A DNA stretch of 64,000 nucleotides from Candidatus Accumulibacter meliphilus (GTDB taxonomy: Bacteria; Pseudomonadota; Gammaproteobacteria; Burkholderiales; Rhodocyclaceae): positions 1 through 64,000 of the forward strand of contig QPGA01000007.1 in NCBI GenBank assembly GCA_003332265.1, given 5' to 3'. The translations under genes were made by a program, and so were the position numbers. Under the pieces are notes generated by a model, which saw nothing but the letters and a program-made list of their open reading frames with translations, searched no databases and was not told where the DNA came from. The stretch's first letter is position 1; the number at the start of each line of letters is the position of its first letter. Below, piece by piece: positions 8,605-17,779 of this stretch.

Positions 8605-9627
8605 TCAGAAGCTGGCGAGCCTTTCGAAGAACCAGAACGATGCCAGAATCCCGATCACATAGGGCGTGGCCGGGCCGGCGTAGCGCGCCAATGACGTCGC
8701 CAGCTTGATTCGTCTGGCTAACGCCAGACACGCCAGCACGACGAGAACGAAAGCGAGCTGACCGACTTCGACGCCGATGTTGAACGCCAACAGGGCGAGC
8801 GGAATGTCGCCGCGCGGCAGGCCGATGCTGGCCAGCGCGCTGGCGAATCCGAGTCCGTGCAGCAAGCCGAAACAGAACGCGACCAGCCATGGCAAGCGCG
8901 CCGTCAGGCTCGCTTCGCCGCGCTGCAAGTGAACGACCTCGCTGGCGAGCAACAGGATGGAAAGTGCGATGCTGGCCTCGACCGGCGGGCCAGGCAGGTG
9001 CACCAGTCCAAGCGTTGCGAGTGCCAGCGTGATCGAGTGCGCGACCGTGAACGCAGTGATCGTCCACAGCAACATCCGTGTCTGACGCACGATAAGCATC
9101 AGGGCCAGGACAAACAGCAAATGGTCGTAGCCGAACAGAATATGATCGATGCCATGCCGCAGGTAAGCGCCGCTGACCGAGAGCCAGCCGCGCTCCGCGG
9201 CGATTTCCAGCCACGGCTGCGAGGGATGGACGAGTGTGGTCGAATGGGTGCCATCGTGCATCTGCACACGTACCAGGACATCGGTGATCGTCGCTTGCAG
9301 GCCGAGGATGTCGACACGCGTGCCGGCAAGGCCGCCGGGAGTTTCGATCACGCGGCGCTCGAGCAGAGAATCGGACAGTTCGCGCAGAGCGGGTTCGGTG
9401 ACGTTATGCGTGCCTTCAGCGAACTTCAGCGCAATTGGCAGCGGCCTTCCCGACAGCACCGGCGTCCGCCACAGCACGTCGTAGCGGCCCGGCGCAGTCT
9501 CGTTGATTTCGAGATAGGCGGGACGTGTTTCGTGCGCCCAGGCGCCCGCCGGCGCGAGGAGAATCGATAGCATCGCGCTCAACAATGCCCAGCGCAACAG
9601 CGCCAACATCCGCATGCCGCTGTTCAT
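8605..9627 (-). CDS. HupE/UreJ family membrane protein
   Basis: A 340-residue protein with a signal peptide ending AGAWAHE, an exported N-terminal domain of about 140 residues, then six or seven membrane helices. The family signature GIDHILFGYDHLLFVLAL is clear, as are later histidines in FTVAHSITL and FGLLHGLGFASA. HupE/UreJ proteins are linked to nickel or cobalt handling in hydrogenase and urease systems, but this two-part subtype has no proven substrate. It overlaps the ppiC gene by ATGA and is the last of three coupled genes. No hydrogenase or urease gene is nearby, so a different client is likely. Confidence 0.88.
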   Translation of the reverse strand: MNSGMRMLALLRWALLSAMLSILLAPAGAWAHETRPAYLEINETAPGRYDVLWRTPVLSGRPLPIALKFAEGTHNVTEPALRELSDSLLERRVIETPGGLAGTRVDILGLQATITDVLVRVQMHDGTHSTTLVHPSQPWLEIAAERGWLSVSGAYLRHGIDHILFGYDHLLFVLALMLIVRQTRMLLWTITAFTVAHSITLALATLGLVHLPGPPVEASIALSILLLASEVVHLQRGEASLTARLPWLVAFCFGLLHGLGFASALASIGLPRGDIPLALLAFNIGVEVGQLAFVLVVLACLALARRIKLATSLARYAGPATPYVIGILASFWFFERLASF

Positions 9628-10562
9628 CGAGTGTTTGTGGTCGATGCTGTTCCGGCGACGAGAGCATCCTTTTCATCCGGCGGCGGCAGCACGACTTCGT
9701 AGCGCGCGCGCATGGCGGCGAAAACTTTGCGCTTGGCTTCGGCGCGTTGCGCGTTGATCCATTCGGCTTTCACTTCCGGCTCGATCTCATCGAATTGTGG
9801 CACCCGTCCCGGCGTGATCGAATCGATGAACACCAGATGCCAGCCCAGCCCCGATTCGATGGGCCCGCGCCAGGCGCCTGGCGTGAGCCCCGACAGCGAC
9901 TGCGAAAACGCCGTTCCAAAGACACTGGCCACCTGCTCCGGTACGCGTTCGGCGTAGTAATCCTGGAACATGAAACGATCGCCAAGGTCGGCGACTACCG
10001 GCGAGTCGGCGGGCTTGTCGACGAGCTTTCCCAGTGCTGCGACGGCCGCATCCCGGGCGCCGAGGCCGCGCTGGTCGGGTGAAAAGTACACCTGGCGAAA
10101 CGACATCCGGTCCGGCAAAGTGAAGCTCGCCCGGTTCTCTTCGAACCACAGCTTCAGTTGCTCGGCAGCCGGATCGCGGATCGCGGACGTGTCTTCGGCA
10201 AGAAACTCCATTTTCTGCGCCAGGCGGCGGCGGACGATGGTGTCGTTCTGGTCGAGGCCGAGCGCGAGCGACTCGCGATAGAGGATTTCTTCGCGAATCC
10301 TGTTTTCGATCAGGCTGTGTATTTCCTCCGGCGTCGGCGGGCGCTGCCACTTCGCCGCCCACACCATGGCCATCTGGCGCAGATCGTCGCGCGTGAGCCG
10401 GATCTGATTGGCCTGGGATGGAACAACCGCCTGCGGGTTGAGTGCGCCATAAACCGCGAACAGCGCACCGCCGATCACCAGAAACTGCAGCAGTGGCTCG
10501 CGCAGCCAGCGCCGCACGCGTGATGGCTGCGGATCGCCGGCTGCGGCAGGACCGCTGCTCAT
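9624..10562 (-). CDS. PpiC-type peptidylprolyl isomerase, membrane-anchored
   Basis: A 312-residue periplasmic foldase anchored by one N-terminal helix (LLQFLVIGGALFAVYGAL). A SurA/PrsA-like helical segment follows (TRDDLRQMAMVWAAKW...REEILYRESLALG), then a parvulin-like domain (MSFRQVYFSPDQRG, SGLTPGAWRGPIESGLGWHLVFI). It is coupled on both sides: its start overlaps the DUF3604 stop (ATGA at 10559-10562), and its stop overlaps the HupE/UreJ start. The context suggests a dedicated folding factor for the exported partner proteins. Catalytic residues of the divergent isomerase domain cannot be confirmed by eye. Confidence 0.9.
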   Translation of the reverse strand: MSSGPAAAGDPQPSRVRRWLREPLLQFLVIGGALFAVYGALNPQAVVPSQANQIRLTRDDLRQMAMVWAAKWQRPPTPEEIHSLIENRIREEILYRESLALGLDQNDTIVRRRLAQKMEFLAEDTSAIRDPAAEQLKLWFEENRASFTLPDRMSFRQVYFSPDQRGLGARDAAVAALGKLVDKPADSPVVADLGDRFMFQDYYAERVPEQVASVFGTAFSQSLSGLTPGAWRGPIESGLGWHLVFIDSITPGRVPQFDEIEPEVKAEWINAQRAEAKRKVFAAMRARYEVVLPPPDEKDALVAGTASTTNTR

Positions 10563-12787
10563 TCCTTTACCGGCTCGACCTCGTAGTTCGCGTAACCGAA
10601 CTCGTTACTGCGCGCCGCCAGGTACTTGTCGCCCAGCCGGTAGACCGCGACATCGAACTCGCTACCGTTGATGTCCGTGCGCAGACGCCCATCGCGAATC
10701 TCGTAGTCGCGGTCACCGCCGTGCATCATCTCGCCCACTTCGTGCAAGTCCGCTGCCTTGCCGTCGACCGAAGTTATCAAGCGCCGGCCGGTGGCGCCGT
10801 GGAGGATCTCGAAGCGCTGGCCGGTCACGGAGTTGCGCACTTTCACCGTCTTGCCGACGAGCAGTTCCTTGAGTTGCGCATCGTCGAGCAGCTGCGCGCC
10901 CTGCTTGCTCAGCTCCGCGACGGTCAGCCCTGGCTTGCTGGCTTTGCGCGCCTCTGCACTGGGCGTATACCAAATCGGCGAACTCCATGCCCGTTCCTGG
11001 ATCACGGCAGTGAACCCGGTGCCGCTCGGGGGAACCCTGCCCAATTGCACGGCCTGCATGCTGCTCCAGCGCGGCGTCGGAATCTCGAGCACGCGGACAT
11101 AATAGAAAGCGTCAAGAGCTGGGTCGAAGTCGGGGTCCGTCCACACCGTTTTCAGCTCCACCGCACCGATGGTGTTGGTGTAGGTGCCTTTCGTGAGATC
11201 CACCGTCGACCCGATTGCCGGCACCTTGCCGGTGCTTGGATCGGGCTTGCGCGCCCCCGCCCAGACGACGTCGTAAATCTTCTCGAACGATTGTCCGTTG
11301 ATGCTCCAGCCCTTGACGACCTGCACACGGTCGAGATTGGCACTGTCGGGATCCTTCGCCGCCCAGACCACGAAGGAAGGCGCCTTGCTTGCCGCTTGCA
11401 GCAGATCGGATCCCATCGGGACGCCCGTCGCGTAGGCGGTCTTCACCCACTCCTTCTGCTTGAGCATGCCGGCATCCAGCCCCCAGCCGCCGAAGAAACG
11501 CAGCGGGATGCGCACGCCGCTGGTCGAGTAGGTCTCCTTGCGTCGCATGGCGTCGAAGAGTGCGTCGCGCGTGTTCTCCTCGGCCCACACCGCACTCAGG
11601 CCGGCGGGGGTGACCCAGAGGCTGTTCAGTCCGAGCACCGTGGCGCCGTTGATGCGTTTCTCGATGCTGTCGTCGACCGTACCGTGCACGCCAAAGAAGT
11701 TCTTCTGACGGTAGGGAACGACGCTGACGTGCGAATCGGAGCCACCGACCACGCCGGGCTTGTAGGGATTGAACCCGCGCGCCTGTTCCATGGCCAGGCC
11801 GTCCTTGTAGGCTTGCCGTACGTAGCTGCCGTATTCGCGCGGCGGCGGACCTTTCTTGCCGAGCAGATGCCAGACGAAGACTTCGTAGTTGGCGAACTCG
11901 TCGTTGGGCGAAAGCCCCGGCGTCGTCTCCGACTGCCCCTTGACCTGTTTCATCTCGGTCAGCGGCTCGTTGCGCAGCCGCGACTCCGCCCAGGCGCGGT
12001 CGATCGGTCGGCCTGTGTGATCGACTTCGGTCGGGAACATCATGCCGTTGCTCAGGTTCGCGTTGTGCGAGATGGCCAGCAGATCGTTGCCCGCCGTGCG
12101 CTGCTTGTCCATCCAGCTCCAGAGATCACGCGGATCGGGCGAGTCCAGGGGCGTGAACGGCACTTGCGGTACTTTTTTCGAATCGCGAAAGAAGATGTTG
12201 CGATGCAGGTTTTTGGAATCCGGGGTGGAAGTCCACTCATAAGCGGCGAAGGTCGTGAACTTGCCCGGCTTGTTGTACCTGTCGGCGATGTCGATGATCC
12301 GCTTCCAGACCGGCGCGACGACGGCGGGATCGCTGAACTCCTTGATCGGCAGTCCCTTGGCGATCGCCAGCGACAGCACTTTGAAAGCCAGCAGTCCGTC
12401 GGCCCTGACGCCTTCCTCGTAGGCCCGAGCGAGTAGCGGCGAGCTCTTGCGCAGCGGCGACTCCGGATCCATGGCTTCCTGGACCATGCCCATGTACTCG
12501 GCATGCTCGGTGACTGCGCCCCAGTCCAGGGGTTTGGTGATCTGCACCTGGTAGCCGCCCGGATGCAAGGTCGGTTTGCCCGTCGCGTACTGATAGAAGG
12601 ACTCCGGCCCGGTCTGCGTGTCGCCAAATGCGTAGGCGTCGAACGACCAGCTGGTATGTAAATGGGTTTCGCCGTAATAGACATTGCGTTCGGGGTTCTT
12701 CTCCTGGGCGAAGCTCGGTGCCGACGTCAGAACCACGAATCCGATGGCGAGCAAGGCGAAGACGATGCTTGTCGGTCTATTTCGCAT
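10559..12787 (-). CDS. Exported DUF3604 protein with PHP-like metal motifs
   Basis: A 742-residue protein with a Sec signal peptide (FALLAIGFVVLTSAPSFAQ). It belongs to DUF3604. Four motifs resembling the metal site of PHP phosphoesterases are visible in order: YYGETHLHTSW (HxH), GAVTEHAEYMG, LAISHNANLSNG and GGSDSHVSVVP. A hydrolase acting in the periplasm is therefore plausible, but no reaction is established for the family. The start at 12787 follows a GAGGAG site and gives the signal peptide at the N-terminus; the open frame upstream to 13375 overlaps the fadL-type gene and is not used. It is coupled to the ppiC and hupE genes. Confidence 0.9.
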   Translation of the reverse strand: MRNRPTSIVFALLAIGFVVLTSAPSFAQEKNPERNVYYGETHLHTSWSFDAYAFGDTQTGPESFYQYATGKPTLHPGGYQVQITKPLDWGAVTEHAEYMGMVQEAMDPESPLRKSSPLLARAYEEGVRADGLLAFKVLSLAIAKGLPIKEFSDPAVVAPVWKRIIDIADRYNKPGKFTTFAAYEWTSTPDSKNLHRNIFFRDSKKVPQVPFTPLDSPDPRDLWSWMDKQRTAGNDLLAISHNANLSNGMMFPTEVDHTGRPIDRAWAESRLRNEPLTEMKQVKGQSETTPGLSPNDEFANYEVFVWHLLGKKGPPPREYGSYVRQAYKDGLAMEQARGFNPYKPGVVGGSDSHVSVVPYRQKNFFGVHGTVDDSIEKRINGATVLGLNSLWVTPAGLSAVWAEENTRDALFDAMRRKETYSTSGVRIPLRFFGGWGLDAGMLKQKEWVKTAYATGVPMGSDLLQAASKAPSFVVWAAKDPDSANLDRVQVVKGWSINGQSFEKIYDVVWAGARKPDPSTGKVPAIGSTVDLTKGTYTNTIGAVELKTVWTDPDFDPALDAFYYVRVLEIPTPRWSSMQAVQLGRVPPSGTGFTAVIQERAWSSPIWYTPSAEARKASKPGLTVAELSKQGAQLLDDAQLKELLVGKTVKVRNSVTGQRFEILHGATGRRLITSVDGKAADLHEVGEMMHGGDRDYEIRDGRLRTDINGSEFDVAVYRLGDKYLAARSNEFGYANYEVEPVKE

Positions 12788-12921
12788 GGTTGTTTTTCTC
12801 CTCACGGGGAAGTGCTTCAGTTTCATGTTGCGCGCCAGCTGCGCCAGAGCATGGAACGGTGTCGCTCCGCGACCGGCGCGCTGGCTGGCTTTGTGCACGC
12901 CGATTCCACTGCTGAAAAATG

Positions 12922-14280
12922 CTAGAACTTCCAGTTGCCGTAAACGCTCATCACCAGCGTGCCGGTGTTGTCGTACGAACCGACCAGGTTGCCGCGACCA
13001 CCAACGGCGACCGGCGCGGTGCCCTGCAAATCGGTCTTCAGCGTCCCGCCGTAGATGTATTCCGCGGCGACCCCCCATACGGTTGTCTTGCTCAGCTGTT
13101 GCTGGCCACCGGCGCCGAAACGCCAGGCGGTGTTCAAGGGCATCAGCGGCGAGACCGTCGAACCATCCGGCTGGAAACCCGAGTCGTAGGCCACTCCGAA
13201 GTTGAGCAGCCACGGATCGCTCAAGCGATACTGCGCGCCGGTGGCGACGTGCCAGGTGTCCTTGAAGGGAATGTCGGTGGTCAGGCTGACCGGATTCGAG
13301 GTGTCGTCGATACCGATGTGGATCGCCCCGAATTTTGACCACTGCTGCCAGCCGACGCTGCCGAGCAGCGCCCATTGCGGGTCAAGCTGCGTGAAGACGC
13401 TGGCCATCACCTGTTGCGGCACCTTGATGCCGACCTTGATCGTCGAGTTCAGCAGACCGGCGTTGTTCAATGCCATTGCGACATCCGGCGAGAGGCTGGA
13501 GAACTTTGCCGGCCCCTCGAAGTCGAGATCGACCTGCGAATTCCAGGTCAGCCCGATTCGGGTCCCCTCGTCGATCTCGTAGAGAAGACCGAGGTTGGCG
13601 CCCCAGCCCCAGGTCCTGTCGTCCAGCTTCAGCTTGCCGTCGCCGAAGATCGGCGCAAGGTTGTTGATTGCCACCTGGTTCGTATACATCCCGTACATGG
13701 CATTCAGGCTCGCACCGAGGGAGAGCTTGTCGTTGACCTTGAAGGCGATACTGGGCAGCAAGGAGAGGCCGAGCATCGTCGTGCTCTGGACGTAGTAACG
13801 GCCCGCCCAGTCATTGTCGTACTGCAAGGGGGCGCCGAAATTTCCGGCCAGCGCGAAGCCGAGCTTCAGGTCCGGCGACACGCTGTAGCTGAAAAAAGCG
13901 CCACCGCCCGGGAACCAGCCGCCCGATCCAACCGCATAGCCACCATTGTCGTTGCCCAGCAGGGGAGAAGTCCCCGAGCCGATCGAGTATTTGGTGTTGG
14001 CCCAAAGCAGCTGCCCCGAGGCCAGCGCCTGCGTGCCTTCCAGCCGTGTCATGCCGGCAGGATTGGTAAAGACGGTCGACGCGTCCTGCGCACGCGCGCT
14101 GTAACCCGCCGAAGCGAGGCCGACGTCGGCCGTCCCGACTTCGTAGGCAAGCATGCCGCCAGCAAACGCCTGACCAGTTGCCAAGGTGGCGACAGCGAGG
14201 GCGATGAGCGAACAGTAGTGCACAGGAACTTCGCAGCGCCCGTCGGCGGGGGTAGATTTCAAGCGATGCTGGAATAACAT
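12922..14280 (-). CDS. OmpP1/FadL family outer-membrane transporter
   Basis: A beta-barrel transporter of about 452 residues for hydrophobic molecules such as long-chain fatty acids. The signal peptide ends at GQAFAGG. The FadL-family N-terminus AYEVGTADVGLASAGYSARA and NPAGMTRL are present, and the C-terminus ends in GNWKF, an outer-membrane insertion signal with terminal phenylalanine. The start is placed at 14280 because GGAGG lies seven bases upstream of this ATG; an earlier ATG at 14292 overlaps that site. It precedes the DUF3604 gene by 134 bp on the same strand and is probably part of the same envelope operon. Confidence 0.93.
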   Translation of the reverse strand: MLFQHRLKSTPADGRCEVPVHYCSLIALAVATLATGQAFAGGMLAYEVGTADVGLASAGYSARAQDASTVFTNPAGMTRLEGTQALASGQLLWANTKYSIGSGTSPLLGNDNGGYAVGSGGWFPGGGAFFSYSVSPDLKLGFALAGNFGAPLQYDNDWAGRYYVQSTTMLGLSLLPSIAFKVNDKLSLGASLNAMYGMYTNQVAINNLAPIFGDGKLKLDDRTWGWGANLGLLYEIDEGTRIGLTWNSQVDLDFEGPAKFSSLSPDVAMALNNAGLLNSTIKVGIKVPQQVMASVFTQLDPQWALLGSVGWQQWSKFGAIHIGIDDTSNPVSLTTDIPFKDTWHVATGAQYRLSDPWLLNFGVAYDSGFQPDGSTVSPLMPLNTAWRFGAGGQQQLSKTTVWGVAAEYIYGGTLKTDLQGTAPVAVGGRGNLVGSYDNTGTLVMSVYGNWKF

Positions 14281-14547
14281 GCTGACCTCCATGAAATGTC
14301 TGCTGCTGCATTACCTCGGTTGGGCCTAGCCAGGCGTTTGGACGGGCGAAAAACGGTGGCGAAGGACTGCTCATGACGATCTTACGGCAGCGCGCCTTGG
14401 CACGGCAAGGGACACGGCAAGCGCGTTAGATGCCCTCCGCCGCTTCGTCGGCATGGCCTCGCATGGCTGCTAAAAGGATTGGCGATTGACGGCTTCTCCC
14501 AGTGTAAGTTACATTTCGCGAAAATCCATTCACGTTCGTTCGCAATC

Positions 14548-14733
14548 ATGAAGATGCACCAACCGACCCGCCCGAACAAGGCGTTTCCGGGCAAGTCGCA
14601 GCTCGGCAGCTACTCGGATTCGACGCTGGAGATGGATTACAACATCGGCCGCAGCATGGACGTGATTCGTGCAGTGGCGCCCGACACCACCATCGCCGTG
14701 CCCCCTGTCCCGAAGACCATTCAAGCGCACTAA
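14548..14733 (+). CDS. Small hypothetical protein (61 aa)
   Basis: An open frame divergent from the fadL-type gene, beginning MKMHQPTRPNKAFPG and ending VPPVPKTIQAH. No family, signal peptide or membrane helix is recognised, and no good ribosome-binding site precedes it. A TTGACG hexamer lies about 60 bp upstream. It fills most of an otherwise empty region between two well-supported genes. The frame is open further upstream to 14479 without better support. Confidence 0.3.
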   Translation: MKMHQPTRPNKAFPGKSQLGSYSDSTLEMDYNIGRSMDVIRAVAPDTTIAVPPVPKTIQAH

Positions 14734-14836
14734 ACCGTTGGTTCGATGGCGAAACACGCGCGCCGCAGCTGCCAGGTTGCGGCCCGCGGCTTCATCGGCG
14801 AACTGCCTTCACAATGAACGAGACATTCATCCAGCC

Positions 14837-15613
14837 ATGCTCACGGATACCGAATCCGCTCCTTTCGCCATCGCTTTTTTCCTGGGCATGGTCTTTTTTC
14901 TCGAACTCGGTCGGCGCATCGGCCGACGAATGCACGCGGATACTCCGGAGCGCGCCCCGAAGGGTGTGGGTGCCGTCGAGGGGGCGGTCTTCGCCCTGTT
15001 CGGCCTGCTCATCGCCTTCACCTTCTCCGGGGCGGCAGCGCGTTTCGACGATCGCCGCCATTTGATCATCGACGAGGCCATGGACATCGGCACGGCCTGG
15101 AGCTATCTCGATCTGCTCCCGGTGAATGAGCAGGCCTCATTGCGCGATCTGTTCCGCACTTATACCGATGCGCGCATCGCCACTTTTGAGAAGCTTCCGG
15201 ATGTCGCCGCTGCGGAGGCGGAACTCGCTCGCTCGATCGCCTTGCAGGATGAAATCTGGATACAGGCCATCGCACTCTGCGAAGCGAAGAAGGATACCGC
15301 CACCACCAACCTGGTGCTGGGTGCGTTGAACGAGATGAACAACATCACCACGTTGCGCACTGCCGCCACCCGCATCCATCCGCCAGCGACGATCTTCGGG
15401 CTGCTGTTCGCCATGGGACTTTGCAGCGCGCTGCTCGCAGGATTCGGAATGGCCGGCAACCCAAAGCGAAGTTGGCTGCATATCTTGGGCTTCGCCGCAG
15501 CGATCGCGCTCTGCGTCTATGTCATCCGGGACATCGAATATCCCCGGCTGGGCCTCATCCGGGTGACGGCCACCGACCAGGTGATGAAGGATCTCCGCGC
15601 CAGCATGAAGTAA
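14837..15613 (+). CDS. Bestrophin-like DUF4239 membrane protein
   Basis: A 258-residue inner-membrane protein. Membrane segments are near residues 7-24 (FAIAFFLGMVFFLELG), 45-62 (VFALFGLLIAFTFSGAA), 185-205 (IFGLLFAMGLCSALLAGF) and 215-232. A long soluble helical stretch lies between the second and third. This is the DUF4239 layout, distantly related to bestrophin ion channels; the role is unknown. The start at 14837 is chosen as the first ATG with the expected N-terminal helix. The neighbouring genes give no functional link. The following 270 bp to the djlA-like gene holds nothing recognisable. Confidence 0.82.
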   Translation: MLTDTESAPFAIAFFLGMVFFLELGRRIGRRMHADTPERAPKGVGAVEGAVFALFGLLIAFTFSGAAARFDDRRHLIIDEAMDIGTAWSYLDLLPVNEQASLRDLFRTYTDARIATFEKLPDVAAAEAELARSIALQDEIWIQAIALCEAKKDTATTNLVLGALNEMNNITTLRTAATRIHPPATIFGLLFAMGLCSALLAGFGMAGNPKRSWLHILGFAAAIALCVYVIRDIEYPRLGLIRVTATDQVMKDLRASMK

Positions 15614-15886
15614 ACGATGAACTTGTTCCTGCCCGGCAAGCGCAACACCGGCACCGACCATGGCTGGAAAGGCGTACTTCCCGAAGGCGTCAAGGAACAC
15701 CAATCACCGACCAGCCTCGTCTGGATTCTGGATATTGGGCCGCATTTATTGCACCGGCACGCCTCAGGATTATTTTTGGCAACGCGTACTCGCCGCCAGG
15801 TCGTCGTCGCGCACAACGAAAGCCATTCCAAAGCTGCGACGCAGTCATTTTTCTGAACAAGAGGCTGGCTCAGTTTTCTCGGCAAT

Positions 15887-16678
15887 TCAAATCTTCCGGT
15901 GCCGCTCGATCAGATCGTGCGCCAACTGGATCTCCTTGGCCTTTTCACTGGCCAGCGCGATCATGTCTTCCGGCAGGCCTTGTCCGATCAACTTGTCCGG
16001 ATGGTACTGGCTGATCAGCTTGCGATAGGCGCGCTTGATTTCCTGGTCCGTATGGTCTTTCGTCACGCCCAGAGCCTTGTAGGCGTCATCCAGCGCCGCT
16101 TCCGTACTGGGTTGGCCCGCGGCGAAGTGGGATTGATTCAGCACCATGTCGATCAATTGCTTGAATGTGGTCTGATCAAAGCCAAGACGGTGGGCGATGT
16201 CGGCAAGCACGCCCTCTTCGGGCGGATTGATATCTCCGTCAGCCGTCGCCATCGAGATCAGATAGACCAGCAAGACCTGCTTCAAATGCCGGGTGTGACC
16301 ACACACCGACATGAACCTGGCGTAGGTCGAGTCGATGGCGAACGCTGGGTCGGCGCCCCGTTTGAACAGGGCGATCGCCTGAACGCGATGCTCCGGGGTC
16401 ATGCCCAGTTTCTGCATCAACAGCTCGACATGCTCGATCTCGGCTTGCGAGACATGGCCATCGGCCTTGGCCAGTTTGCCCATCGAGATGAACATCGTCT
16501 CGAGGAAAACGGCTTGACGAAGCGCATTCTGCAGCGGGTTTATGCCGCCCGCACCATAGGCTCGCGCACGGTCGATGATCGACCCGAGAAAAAGCCCGAG
16601 AAGCGCTCCGAAGAACCCGAAAAAGTAGAACCCTGCAACGACGCCAATTAGCTTAAACAAAGCGACTCCCGATAACAT
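15887..16678 (-). CDS. djlA: DjlA-like co-chaperone (TerB plus J domain)
   Basis: A membrane-anchored DnaK co-chaperone of 263 residues. It has an N-terminal hydrophobic segment with glycine-rich motif (LIGVVAGFYFFGFFGALLG), a central TerB-like helical domain (AKADGHVSQAEIEHVELL), and a C-terminal J domain (DAYKALGVTKDHTDQEIKRA) with the essential HPD in SQYHPDKL. This order matches E. coli DjlA, with a slightly shorter linker. It stimulates DnaK ATPase at the inner membrane. It is transcribed away from the IS66 relic and towards the DUF4239 gene. Confidence 0.92.
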   Translation of the reverse strand: MLSGVALFKLIGVVAGFYFFGFFGALLGLFLGSIIDRARAYGAGGINPLQNALRQAVFLETMFISMGKLAKADGHVSQAEIEHVELLMQKLGMTPEHRVQAIALFKRGADPAFAIDSTYARFMSVCGHTRHLKQVLLVYLISMATADGDINPPEEGVLADIAHRLGFDQTTFKQLIDMVLNQSHFAAGQPSTEAALDDAYKALGVTKDHTDQEIKRAYRKLISQYHPDKLIGQGLPEDMIALASEKAKEIQLAHDLIERHRKI

Positions 16679-16818
16679 TCAAGAAAACGATAGGGCGTAT
16701 AGCGGTCCCTGGAAATCAGACAGTGGTCTAAGCGTGTCCCTCCGGCAAGCTTGCATGAAATCACTGAACGTCCTTGGTAACCTTGGTTGCGAGTTTAACG
16801 CGATAAGGAAAGCAGCTG

Positions 16819-17262
16819 ATGGACGATGCGGTGAAGGTGACGCAAACAAGGCACGGCGAGAGCCTGGACGAGGTACGTGAGAGCTTCAAGTGCTGGCGAG
16901 AAGGACGTGGGCGCGGCGAGCACATTCCCCGCCAGTTGTGGGCGGCGGCGCTTGGGATTGACCGTGAACACGGGCTGCCCGTCGCCGCACGGGAACTGCA
17001 GCAGCTTTACTCCGATCGCTTGAAGAGACGCCAGCAGGCGCAGGGTGAGGCGGATCGCCCGTTGCCCGAGAGCACAAGCAGAAGTGAGACGCAGTTCGTC
17101 GAGTTGACGGTTGCGGCCAACCGTGAGCCCGGCAATCGGGTGCGGTGCGAGTGCGCGATAGAACTCGAGAACACGCGCGGCACGAAGATGCGGGTGGAAC
17201 TCAATGGCCAGGGCCTGGCCAGTCTGGCCGGCTTGTGCCGTGCTTTCTGGAGTGCCGCATGA
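16819..17262 (+). CDS. tnpA: IS66 TnpA-like protein (second copy)
   Basis: An intact 147-residue copy of the TnpA-like protein at 3020-3454, in the opposite orientation. Compared with it, LQVDADRLK is replaced by LQQLYSDRLK and RPLPASRRE by RPLPESTSRSE. The other parts, including the RVELNGQGLASLAGL end, are nearly the same. The ATGA overlap with the tnpB start is preserved. The protein may still be made, but the rest of its element is destroyed. Confidence 0.85.
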   Translation: MDDAVKVTQTRHGESLDEVRESFKCWREGRGRGEHIPRQLWAAALGIDREHGLPVAARELQQLYSDRLKRRQQAQGEADRPLPESTSRSETQFVELTVAANREPGNRVRCECAIELENTRGTKMRVELNGQGLASLAGLCRAFWSAA

Positions 17263-17593
17263 TTCAGATCACGCCGCACATGCGCATCCTGGTCGCGGTC
17301 GAAGCGATCGATTTTCGAGCCGGCATCGATGGGCTGGCAGGCGCCTGACGACAACGTCTGGAAGCCGATCCGTTCAGCGGCGGCGTGTTCGTCTTCCGCA
17401 AATGCGCTCGCACCGCCATCAAGATCCTCGTTTACGACGGCCAGGGTTTCTGGCTGTGCCAGAAACGTCTATCGAGCAGGCGCTTCGCCTTCTGGCCCGA
17501 CGGCACCGCGCTGACCCAAGATTCGAGACCTGCGCGCTGCAGGTGCTGCTGATGGCCGGCGACCCCGCGCAGGCGCGCGCAGCGTCGGCCTGA
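17259..17593 (+). pseudogene. tnpB: Broken IS66 tnpB
   Basis: Starts MIQITPHMRILVAVEAIDFRA like the intact tnpB. TGA at 17346-17348 replaces the cysteine codon after GLAGA, so translation stops at codon 30. The frame then continues in register to about 17522, where one base is lost relative to the intact copy (CCAAGATTCGAG against CCAAGAACTCGAG) and the frame shifts. The tail ALQVLLMAGDPAQARA is still recognisable. This is therefore a dead gene. Confidence 0.92.
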
Positions 17594-17779
17594 GCCAGGA
17601 GCTCTCTGGCATGACCATGCACAGCCTGCAGATACGCGAACGGATTGACCCGGGAAAGCTGCCACGTATGAATCAGGCTCATGTAGATATCGCCGACCTC
17701 GGCCCCCCTTGGGGTCTTGTAGAGCAGCGAATTCTTGCGATGCAGGATCGCCAGCTTGAGAGTTCTCTCGCAAAGGTTA
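17590..17779 (-). pseudogene. tnpC: 3' fragment of IS66 tnpC
   Basis: Read on the minus strand from 17779 it encodes NLCERTLKLAILHRKNSLL followed by a YKTPRGAEVGDIYMSL segment and VNPFAYLQAVHGHAREL. This corresponds to the last 60-70 residues of the intact TnpC, including the catalytic glutamate, without its final 15 residues. The remaining 470 residues are absent. Confidence 0.9.

Larger units (their letters stand above)
16734..17779. mobile_element. Decayed partial copy of the IS66 element
   Basis: The left end GTGTCCCTCCGGCAAG starts at 16734, followed by intact tnpA, a broken tnpB and a 3' fragment of tnpC on the opposite strand. It is inverted relative to the element at 1-3540. About 70 bp including the tnpC and tnpB stop region is deleted at the convergent junction. 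Homology to tnpC stops at about 17779, where a TTATGCCGAC sequence of another element starts. The DruA-like gene and the right end are missing, so it cannot move alone. Confidence 0.9.

Noticed and set aside
10442..12436. 664-codon plus-strand frame opposite DUF3604
   Set aside because: The minus strand has a signal peptide, ordered motifs and coupled neighbours; the plus frame is rich in His, Arg and Val, as expected for antisense.
12788..13375. N-terminal extension of the DUF3604 frame
   Set aside because: It overlaps the FadL-type gene, and the signal peptide with its ribosome-binding site is at 12787.
15617..15856. 79-codon plus-strand frame after the DUF4239 gene
   Set aside because: No ribosome-binding site, no recognisable family, and no coupling evidence.
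17346..17348. TGA in the second tnpB as a possible selenocysteine codon, because it replaces Cys
   Set aside because: A frameshift follows, the element is decayed, and no selenocysteine insertion structure is seen.
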